DNA from: an uncultured Acidobacteriota bacterium
Lineage (GTDB): Bacteria; Acidobacteriota; Vicinamibacteria; Vicinamibacterales; UBA8438
DNA: 11,571 bases
Assembly (NCBI GenBank): GCA_913043805.1
Contig: CAJWMX010000043.1
Span: forward strand, 1 to 11,571
Direction: 5' to 3'
Shown: piece after piece, positions 6,261-11,571 of the stretch
Layout: each line of letters starts with the position of its first letter
Position numbering within the stretch: the stretch's first letter is position 1
Position numbers and translations under genes: made by a program
Notes under the pieces: generated by a model
Seen by the model: only the letters and a program-made list of their open reading frames with translations
Told to the model about the DNA's origin: nothing
The model's database searches: none

Positions 6261-8183
6261 CTAAACATCGAGGCTGTCGGCGTCTTCGGCGTGGTCCATG
6301 ATGAAACGGAAGCGGGCCGAGGCGTCGCGGCCCATCAAGTCCGTGATGACCCGGTCGGTGCGAATCTGATCCGCGACCTCGACTCGCAAGAGACGACGGG
6401 TCTTCGGATTCAGCGTGGTGTCCCACAGGATCTTGGGCATCATCTCGCCCAACCCCTTGAAGCGGGTTACTTCGGCCCGCCCCCGACCATTGCCCTTGCC
6501 CAGGCCCGAGAGCACGTTGTCTTTCTGGGCGTCATCGAGCGCCCAGAAGGTCTCCTTACCCGCGTCGATCCGGTAGAGCGGAGGCTGGGCGAGGTAGACC
6601 TTGCCGTTGGCGATGAGCTTGGGCAGATAGCGGTACAGGAACGTCAACAGCAGCGTGGCGATGTGATTCCCGTCGGCGTCGGCGTCGGCCAGGATGATGA
6701 TGCGGTCGTAGCGCAGCCTGCCCAGCTCGAAGTTCTTGCCGAGACCGCAGCCCAGGGCCGTGACCAGGTCTGAGAGCTCTTTGTTCTCGAGCACCTTCGT
6801 CAGCGGCGCGTTCTCGACATTGAGTACCTTGCCTCGGAGCGGCAGGATGGCTTGATGGACGCGGTCGCGCCCCTGCTTCGCTGAGCCTCCCGCCGAGTCT
6901 CCTTCCACCACGAACAGCTCGCTCCCTGCCGTGCCGGGCGATGTGCAGTCACTCAACTTGCCAGGCAGGTTCAGCCGGTTCGACGTGGCGCTCTTGCGCG
7001 AGACCGCCTGTTGCGCGGCGCGGCTGGCCGCCCGGGCGCGAGCGGCCAGGATGATCCGGGCCACAATGCTCTCGGCCACGCTGATGTTGTGGTTCAGCCA
7101 GTGCTCGAGCGCCGGTCGGATCAGGCCGTCCACGACCCCGGCCAGCTCGGGGTTGTTCAGCCGGTCCTTGGTTTGACCCTGGAACTGCGGGTCGGGGATG
7201 AACACGCTCACGACCCCGGTCACGCCTTCCCGGATGTCGTCGGTGGTCAGCGTGACCCCCTTCGGGCTCAGCCCATGGGTGTCGATGAAGTTCCGGATCG
7301 CCTTGCCGAGTCCAGCCCGCAGCCCGTTCTCGTGGGTGCCTCCCGAGGCGGTCGGAATCCCGTTCACGTAGCTGCGCAGATGCTCGTCGGTGGATTCGGT
7401 CCACTGCAGGACCAGATCGAGCTTCGACGAGCTCGTGTCGTGCTCCCGAGTCAGCGCGAACGGCGCCGCGTGCACCGGAGTCGCCTCCCGACTCTCGAGA
7501 ATCTTGGTGAGGAAGTCCGAGAGCCCCTCGTCGTGCTTGAAGGTCTCGGTCCGTCCGGCGGCTTCGTCCTCGAACACCACGGTCACGCCGCGGTGGAGAT
7601 AGCTGGCGATCTCCAGCCGATCCGCGATCAGATCGGCGTCGAAGGCGGTCTTCGGAAAGATCGTCGGGTCGGGTCGGAAGAAGACCGTCGTGCCAGCGCC
7701 GCGCGCCGCGCTCACCTTTTTCAGCTTGGTCGTCGGTTTGCCTTGGGCGAAGCGCTGTTCCCACCGGGCGCCCTCGCGCTTCGAGGTGGCGACGAGCTCC
7801 TTCGAGAGCGCGTTCACGACGCTGGCCCCCACTCCGTGCAGACCGCCGGCGGTGCGGTAGGTGCGGTGCTCGAACTTGCCCCCGGCATGCAGGGTCGTGA
7901 AGATGACTTCCAGGGCGCTCTTGCGGGTCTTCTTGTGGGTGTCGACCGGAATGCCGCGGCCGTCATCCGAAACGGTGACCGATGTCCCGTCGGCGTGCAG
8001 CGTTACCCCGATCCGGGTCGCGTGACCGTTCATCGCCTCGTCGACCGCGTTGTCCAGGACCTCCCAGACCAGATGGTGGAGGCCAGCCGGGCCCACGCCG
8101 CCGATATACATGCCCGGACGTCGGCGGACCGGCTCCAGGCCCTCGAGAACCGTGATGTCCTTCGCCGTATAACTCTTCGCCAT
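6261..8183 (-). CDS. parE: Type II DNA topoisomerase subunit B (ParE/GyrB family)
   Basis: This 640-residue ATPase subunit is complete and has the length of ParE or short GyrB proteins. The GHKL ATPase domain shows the catalytic glutamate and Mg-binding Asn in WEVLDNAVDEA (E41, N45), DDGRGIPV (73-80), the ATP-lid glycines GGLHGVGASVVNAL (113-126) and the QTKDRL loop with Lys339. The TOPRIM domain carries EGDSAGGSAKQGRD (427-440), PLRGKVLNVE (448-457) and the metal triad D500-D502-D504 in DADADG, where most relatives have DADVDG. The C-terminus ends DHAEDADSLDV. With the A subunit it forms an A2B2 enzyme that passes DNA duplexes, decatenating or supercoiling chromosomes. I prefer ParE over GyrB because a ParC/GyrA-like gene lies nearby on the same strand, but the choice is not certain. 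No clear Shine-Dalgarno precedes the ATG at 8183, and a repeat begins 12 nt upstream. Confidence 0.9.
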   Translation of the reverse strand: MAKSYTAKDITVLEGLEPVRRRPGMYIGGVGPAGLHHLVWEVLDNAVDEAMNGHATRIGVTLHADGTSVTVSDDGRGIPVDTHKKTRKSALEVIFTTLHAGGKFEHRTYRTAGGLHGVGASVVNALSKELVATSKREGARWEQRFAQGKPTTKLKKVSAARGAGTTVFFRPDPTIFPKTAFDADLIADRLEIASYLHRGVTVVFEDEAAGRTETFKHDEGLSDFLTKILESREATPVHAAPFALTREHDTSSSKLDLVLQWTESTDEHLRSYVNGIPTASGGTHENGLRAGLGKAIRNFIDTHGLSPKGVTLTTDDIREGVTGVVSVFIPDPQFQGQTKDRLNNPELAGVVDGLIRPALEHWLNHNISVAESIVARIILAARARAASRAAQQAVSRKSATSNRLNLPGKLSDCTSPGTAGSELFVVEGDSAGGSAKQGRDRVHQAILPLRGKVLNVENAPLTKVLENKELSDLVTALGCGLGKNFELGRLRYDRIIILADADADGNHIATLLLTFLYRYLPKLIANGKVYLAQPPLYRIDAGKETFWALDDAQKDNVLSGLGKGNGRGRAEVTRFKGLGEMMPKILWDTTLNPKTRRLLRVEVADQIRTDRVITDLMGRDASARFRFIMDHAEDADSLDV

Positions 8184-8195
8184 CGCTGCATCAGT

Positions 8196-8361
8196 CTAGT
8201 GCCCTGTAGCAGTGATTCGTGAAACAACTCCGCGGCGGGGCATCCCGCCTGACCGCGTTGCTCCTCGGTCACAAATGCCCGATTTGCTCCCTTGTCGCGC
8301 CTAGCCAGGTCGGGCGCCGCGCCACGGACTCATTCCACGAATCACTGTTACAGGACACTAG
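8196..8361 (-). repeat. MITE-like inverted repeat with structured core (copy 1)
   Basis: The 26-nt arms 8196-8221 and 8336-8361 are inverted with 24 of 26 matches (both contain CAGTGATTCGTG). Weaker pairing extends inward to 8237 and 8320 (11 of 16). Both ends are CTAG, so the element can be read as flanked by a TA duplication, the signature of IS630/Tc1-type insertion. Inside are a local hairpin (GGCGGG 8234-8239 with CCCGCC 8244-8249) and a core (8255-8307, minus strand) homologous to the repeat at 9357-9461. The core's apical hairpin is CAAAT (8272-8276), 5-nt loop, ATTTG (8282-8286). No reading frame inside resembles a transposase, so any movement would need an enzyme supplied elsewhere. 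It lies between the divergent parE and metalloprotease genes, 12 nt from the parE start. Confidence 0.75.
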
Positions 8362-8646
8362 CACGTCCACTTTCGCCCTCGCTTCGTCACGTTCAGCTGC
8401 TGCTCGTCACGCCGTAGGGCCCTCCCGTCCCAATCCTGTTCTTTGCCTCGCGGGCCTGTGATGTCGTGGCATCGACGTCTCATCAGGCGCGGTCTGGTGG
8501 GTGGCCCTGTTCCGGGGTGATTCGTTGACGTGGCCGCGGCGGATCACGATGGGCAGGGCGCCCGCCAGTACCGCAACACCCGGCGGAGATCGTCGTTGTT
8601 GCGGCGGCGATCCCCGTTCGAGTGTCCGAGACGGAAAGGACACGGG
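8362..8646. other. Non-coding spacer upstream of the metalloprotease gene
   Basis: I find no convincing gene, RNA or repeat here. TTGACG (8525-8530) resembles a -35 box, but no matching -10 follows at normal distance. An in-frame ATG at 8530 would extend the metalloprotease by 39 residues rich in Arg and Gln that do not look like a secretion signal, so I leave this stretch as leader and promoter region. Confidence 0.5.
8633..8640 (+). promoter_or_regulatory. Ribosome binding site for the metalloprotease gene
   Basis: GGAAAGGA ends 6 nt before the ATG at 8647. It selects this start over the in-frame ATG at 8530, in agreement with the signal peptide that begins at 8647. Confidence 0.65.
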
Positions 8647-9333
8647 ATGGTCAAGAAAGGGTCGAGCTGGCGGTGGGCGATTGCCCTCGGGTTGGTCGCG
8701 GCGCTATCAGGCGCCGGCCTGGTCGCGGCGGCTCCCGACGTGCTCCGGGCGGCGCTCGGCTACCGGGTGGCGATCGATCTGGTGGTCACCTCGCAACTGT
8801 CTCCGCGAGTCCTCGCCTTGCTCAAGAGCGAGGTTGACCGGATCTGGGCACCCTACGGCATCGCGTTCGCGTGGAACGGCGCGGGCGAGGACGTCGAAGA
8901 GCGCCGTCGACTGGCCATCGCCGATTCGGAGACCGACCGTCCCCAGGCGTCGGCCGCCCATACCGCGCTGGCGTGGATCTGGTTCGAGTCGCTGACCCGG
9001 CCCGGCCATGAGATTCAGGCCTCCGTGGACGCGGCGCGGCGACTGGTCGGCGCGGTCAAGCTGGGCGGCCGTTCGCCCAAGGCGTTTCCCGGCATCGAGG
9101 AGACGTTGCTCGGTCGAGCCCTGGGTCGCAGCGTGGCTCATGAAGTCGGCCACTTCCTCCTCGCGTCGCCACATCACTCCGACGCCGGTCTGATGCGGGT
9201 CCTCTTTCTCCCCGACGACCTGCTCCGATTCGACGAAGACGACTACGCCCTCAATCCGGCCGAGCAGCGCTCTCTCACCACCCGGACCGGCCCGAGACCC
9301 ACCTCAGGATCCGGCGACCCCCTCGGGAACTGA
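8647..9333 (+). CDS. Putative secreted zinc metalloprotease (HExxH zincin), small
   Basis: This 228-residue protein has a basic, hydrophobic N-terminus (about 1-29: MVKKGSSWRW, then an Ala/Leu/Gly-rich run ending AAAP) that is a signal peptide or membrane anchor. The first domain (about 38-77) reads VAIDLVVTSQLSPRVLALLKSEVDRIWAPYGIAFAW, here cited by ends only: VAIDLVVT to GIAFAW. Near the end is HEVGH (165-169), the zinc and catalytic motif of zincins, followed by H176-H177 and GLM with Met183. This resembles the metzincin layout (third His, then a Met-turn), but the third His is one or two residues later than in the canonical HExxHxxGxxH. Active-site identity is seen; protease activity is inferred. 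The substrate is unknown. The gene stands alone between two related repeats, opposite in strand to the flanking topoisomerase genes. No known family name comes to mind. Confidence 0.72.
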   Translation: MVKKGSSWRWAIALGLVAALSGAGLVAAAPDVLRAALGYRVAIDLVVTSQLSPRVLALLKSEVDRIWAPYGIAFAWNGAGEDVEERRRLAIADSETDRPQASAAHTALAWIWFESLTRPGHEIQASVDAARRLVGAVKLGGRSPKAFPGIEETLLGRALGRSVAHEVGHFLLASPHHSDAGLMRVLFLPDDLLRFDEDDYALNPAEQRSLTTRTGPRPTSGSGDPLGN

Positions 9334-9356
9334 CTCTACCCGGCCACTCGGAGCGG

Positions 9357-9461
9357 GGTTTCTTGCCGAGACGAGTGGGTGGCAAGGCGCGAGGAGGGAG
9401 CATGCCGGGTGCATGTGACCGACGAAGCAACGCCGCCACGCGCTCGTTTCGGCATGAAACC
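9357..9461 (+). repeat. Long-hairpin repeat with structured core (copy 2)
   Basis: Arms 9357-9375 and 9443-9461 pair at 17 of 19 positions (consensus GGTTTCWTGCCGARACGAG). Pairing continues inward through GTGGC (9379-9383) with GCCAC (9435-9439) and GGCG (9386-9389) with CGCC (9431-9434), sharing the same fold. At the tip, CATGC (9401-9405) and GCATG (9411-9415) close a CGGGT loop. The part 9380-9433 aligns with the minus strand of the repeat at 8196-8361. The right end touches the stop codon of the LytTR remnant, and the element fills most of the space between it and the converging metalloprotease gene. It may act as a bidirectional transcript-end hairpin or a REP-like mobile repeat. Confidence 0.7.
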
Positions 9462-9688
9462 TAGTGGAAGCGGCCCAGGCGGGCCTGAACCCGGTCGCGG
9501 TAGCTGCGTCCGAGTGACAGACGGGTGCCGTCGTCGAGTACGACGGCGTAGTCGCCGTTGAAGTCCGGCTGGGGCTCTCGGATCCGGTCGACGTGGACGA
9601 TCGTCGACCGGTGGATGCGCAGGAACGTCGCCGGGTCGAGCCGACCCAGATCAGCTTGAGGCTCACCCGGAACCGTGGCATCCCGCCA
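9461..9688 (-). pseudogene. Remnant of a LytTR-type response regulator (C-terminal DNA-binding domain only)
   Basis: The minus-strand frame ending in TAG at 9461-9463 encodes DLGRLDPATFLRIHRSTIV, then HVDRIREPQPDFNGDYAVVL and DDGTRLSLGRSYRDRVQARL. This is the second half of a LytTR DNA-binding domain: the FLRIHRSTIVxxxRI core, the strand G-DY-VVL-DGT, and the final SRSYR-like helix. LytTR proteins are usually response regulators of about 240-250 residues with an N-terminal receiver. Here only about 65-75 residues remain. An in-frame TAG at 9689-9691 closes the frame, there is no plausible start, and no receiver domain lies upstream before the topoisomerase gene. Nor is there a partner histidine kinase. 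A frame change near 9660 may also contribute, as RFRVSL in a neighbouring frame could precede the domain. I judge it a decayed gene left by deletion or insertion. Confidence 0.8.
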
Positions 9689-9873
9689 CTATGGGTTCCC
9701 GTAGGTCTCGACGCAAACGCGACTGCCACCGCTCGTCCCTCGCGTGTCCATGTTCGTCCCGGCGTCACGGACGTTCGTCACGGCCTGAGGGCGAGTGGTC
9801 ACATCGCAGGCGTGTTCCGCCCTCCTCGACGCTTAGACGAATGCGGTGAGGGAAAAGGTCGGGAGGGGAGCGG
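9689..9873. other. Non-coding spacer between topoisomerase A subunit stop and LytTR remnant
   Basis: All frames here lack recognisable protein similarity, including the frame that should hold the missing LytTR N-terminus and receiver. No hairpin with a T-tract follows the topoisomerase stop codon at 9874-9876, so its terminator is not visible. Confidence 0.45.
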
Positions 9874-11571
9874 TCACTCTTCGAGACTGGGCACGACCAC
9901 GGGCGAGGGGACGACCTTGCCGAACTGGCCCCGTTGGAGCAGTTCCCGGCCCTTCCCTCCGCGGCCGGTCACGCCGTACTTGGCGGTGGAGATGGTCTGG
10001 CTGGCGCCTCGGTTCGTCTCGACCGTCAGCAGATCCCGATCGCCAGTCGACGCGATGAACCCTAGGACCCGGTCGGACCCCTTTGGCAGCTTGATGAGAA
10101 TGACCCCTTTGCCGGGACCGGAGAGGAAGTTGAGCTCGCTTGCTGGGCACAGCATGGCCCGCGCCTGCGCGGTGGCGGCGATCACGGTTTCTTCGCCCGT
10201 GGTCCAGGCCACGTCGACCACCTCGGCGCCACCCGAGGGCCGGGCGTAGCGTCGTCCGGCGCGTGTGCTCGGCTCGATGAACGGTTCGAGGCTGAACCGG
10301 AGCGCATAGCCATCGGTCGTCACGGCGATCACGTGCCGTTTCGGTTCGCCGCCGGCCCGTCGGGGAGTGATGTCGGGAGCGACCCTGGGATCGAGGCTGA
10401 CCGCCGCGATGATCCGCTCACGGTCTTTCAGCTTGAACCGACGCTGAATCGGTTCGCCGTGCCCGGTAGTTGCCGGAATGTCGGCGATACGTGCGGTATA
10501 GGCGACGCCGAAGTTCGAGAAGAAGACGCAGGTGGCCCGGGTGCTCCCGCCGAGCGCGGCAAGCAGCGAGTCGCCTTCGCGAAGCCGGGTCGTCGTGATG
10601 TCCTTGACCTCTTTCTGGCGTTTGACCCAACCGTCGGTCGTCACCAGCACGATGGCATCCTCCGCCACGATGAAGTCATCGGCCGTGTACTCGACCTCTT
10701 CTTCGGCCGGCTGGATGATCGTGCGGCGCGGGTTGGTCTTGCCCTTGCCGTAGGCCTGCTGGATCTCCTTGATCTCGTCGTGCACGACGGCCCACCGCTT
10801 CGGTTCGCTGCTGAGCAGGCCGCCAATTTGGCGGGACCGTTTCCGCTTTTCGTCCAGCTCCTCGCGGATGATCAGGATCTCGAGTCGGGCCAGCCGATAG
10901 ACCTTCAGCTCGAGGATGGCGTCGGTCTGTTCGGCGTCGAGCGGGAACCGTTTCATCAGCTTCGCCGCCGCGTCCGCCTTGCCGTCCGACTTCCGCACGA
11001 TCTTCAGTACCTCGTCGAGGGCGTCGAAGACGGTCTCGAAGCCTTCCAGGATGTGTATCCGCCGGGCCAGGGCCGCCAGCTCGTGCTCGAGCCGCCGCGT
11101 CACGACGTCGAGGCGGAACCGGAGGAAGTGCCAGAGCAGCTCATGGAGGCCCAGACGCTCCGGGCGGCCGACGTCGTCCTGTCCGGTCGGCACGAGGCAG
11201 GTCAGGTTCACCGCGAAGTTCGTCTGCAGCGGGGTGTGGCGGAAGAGGTACGCCATCACCATCTGTTCGTCGGCGTCGCGCTTGAGCTCGAGCACGATGC
11301 GCACGTCGTCGGTCGATTGATCCTTCACGTCGACCAGAGGGGGGAGCTTGCGGGCGACGATCACTTCGGCGATCCGCTCGACGATCTGCCCCTTGTTCAC
11401 CGCATACGGAATGCTGGTGATCTGGATCGTCTTGCCGCTCCTGGTGGTCGGGCCTTTCTCCCAGGTGGCGCGCAGCCGGATGCCGCCGCTCCCGGTCTTG
11501 TAGATCTGTTTGAGCTCGTCCGGCGTGTTCAGCACCTGGCCGCCGGTCGGAAAGTCGGGGCCCTTCACGTA
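9874..11571 (-). CDS. parC: Type II DNA topoisomerase subunit A (ParC/GyrA family), C-terminal part; runs off right edge
   Basis: The frame is open through the right edge (..Y-V-KGPDFPTGG). The window therefore holds about 565 residues, and roughly the first 200, including the winged helix and the catalytic tyrosine, lie outside. Visible are KGPDFPTGG of the tower region, then SIPYAVNKGQIVERIAE, the coiled-coil and gate region (about 140-290: HELLWHFLRFRLDVVTRR, LKVYRLARLE), and a C-terminal beta-pinwheel starting near residue 297 (TTDGWVKR, FFSNFG, TTDGYALRFS). A late GRGGKG (about 535-540) resembles the GyrA box QRRGGKG, which wraps DNA in gyrase, so a gyrase-type A subunit is not excluded. 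ParC is preferred because of the nearby ParE-like gene on the same strand. It is separated from parE by about 1.7 kb holding a LytTR remnant, a metalloprotease and two repeats. Confidence 0.88.
   Translation of the reverse strand, partial: YVKGPDFPTGGQVLNTPDELKQIYKTGSGGIRLRATWEKGPTTRSGKTIQITSIPYAVNKGQIVERIAEVIVARKLPPLVDVKDQSTDDVRIVLELKRDADEQMVMAYLFRHTPLQTNFAVNLTCLVPTGQDDVGRPERLGLHELLWHFLRFRLDVVTRRLEHELAALARRIHILEGFETVFDALDEVLKIVRKSDGKADAAAKLMKRFPLDAEQTDAILELKVYRLARLEILIIREELDEKRKRSRQIGGLLSSEPKRWAVVHDEIKEIQQAYGKGKTNPRRTIIQPAEEEVEYTADDFIVAEDAIVLVTTDGWVKRQKEVKDITTTRLREGDSLLAALGGSTRATCVFFSNFGVAYTARIADIPATTGHGEPIQRRFKLKDRERIIAAVSLDPRVAPDITPRRAGGEPKRHVIAVTTDGYALRFSLEPFIEPSTRAGRRYARPSGGAEVVDVAWTTGEETVIAATAQARAMLCPASELNFLSGPGKGVILIKLPKGSDRVLGFIASTGDRDLLTVETNRGASQTISTAKYGVTGRGGKGRELLQRGQFGKVVPSPVVVPSLEE

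Noticed and set aside
6658..6690. DADADG in place of DADVDG in the TOPRIM motif of the B subunit as a sign of inactivity
   Set aside because: The three metal-binding aspartates are intact. Val to Ala at the intervening position is a mild change and no evidence of lost function.
7011..8222. A 403-codon open frame on the plus strand opposite parE
   Set aside because: It is antisense to an intact, highly conserved ATPase gene and has no recognisable domain.
8530..8646. N-terminal extension of the metalloprotease to an ATG at 8530
   Set aside because: The extra 39 residues are polar and Arg-rich, and a good ribosome binding site plus signal peptide mark 8647 as the start.
8196..9461. Integron attC sites, suggested by long imperfect hairpins flanking a single gene
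   Set aside because: I find no paired GTTRRRY and RYYYAAC core boxes in either hairpin, and no integrase gene in the window. The two hairpins are also inverted relative to each other rather than in direct orientation.
9304..9768. A 154-codon minus-strand frame overlapping the LytTR remnant
   Set aside because: The LytTR similarity is in a different frame of the same strand; this frame is rich in Ser, Thr and Arg and has no domain.

Overview
The window is GC-rich bacterial chromosomal DNA. The best guess for its source is an Acidobacteriota (Vicinamibacteria-like) genome. This is an inference from an Oar-type TonB-dependent receptor with an N-terminal carboxypeptidase-regulatory domain, its pairing with a PQQ-type beta-propeller protein, and a small secreted zincin. 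Nothing in the window fixes the taxonomy.

Left part (1-4643, minus strand): a tight three-gene cluster, transcribed right to left. It encodes a large outer-membrane TonB-dependent receptor, a group III iron-type alcohol dehydrogenase, and the first 95 codons of an exported PQQ-propeller protein that runs off the left edge. The first two genes are 15 nt apart and the last two overlap by 13 nt, so they are probably one operon linking import of a substrate with oxidation chemistry. The receptor most likely starts at a GTG at 4643, inside a longer open frame.

Centre (4644-6260): a 203-bp divergent spacer carrying a perfect 8-bp hairpin, then a plus-strand membrane ATPase. This protein joins an ExeA/GspA-like AAA domain to one membrane segment and a periplasmic SPOR domain. 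It converges on parE across an 85-bp gap packed with hairpins.

Right part (6261-11571): a type II topoisomerase pair on the minus strand, with a complete ParE-like B subunit and the C-terminal two thirds of a ParC/GyrA-like A subunit cut by the right edge. About 1.7 kb separates the two genes. It holds a small secreted putative zinc metalloprotease on the plus strand, a remnant of a LytTR DNA-binding domain on the minus strand, and two related structured repeats in opposite orientation.

The most noteworthy signal is this repeat pair (8196-8361 and 9357-9461). The two share a core of about 54 nt (42 of 54 aligned columns identical by eye) on opposite strands. Their central 5-bp hairpin differs at three base pairs, yet all three changes preserve pairing. 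The outer arms differ, and one copy is bounded by CTAG at both ends, as for a TA-targeting MITE. This looks like a structured, possibly mobile, repeat family. I saw no CRISPR array, rRNA, tRNA or complete transposase.
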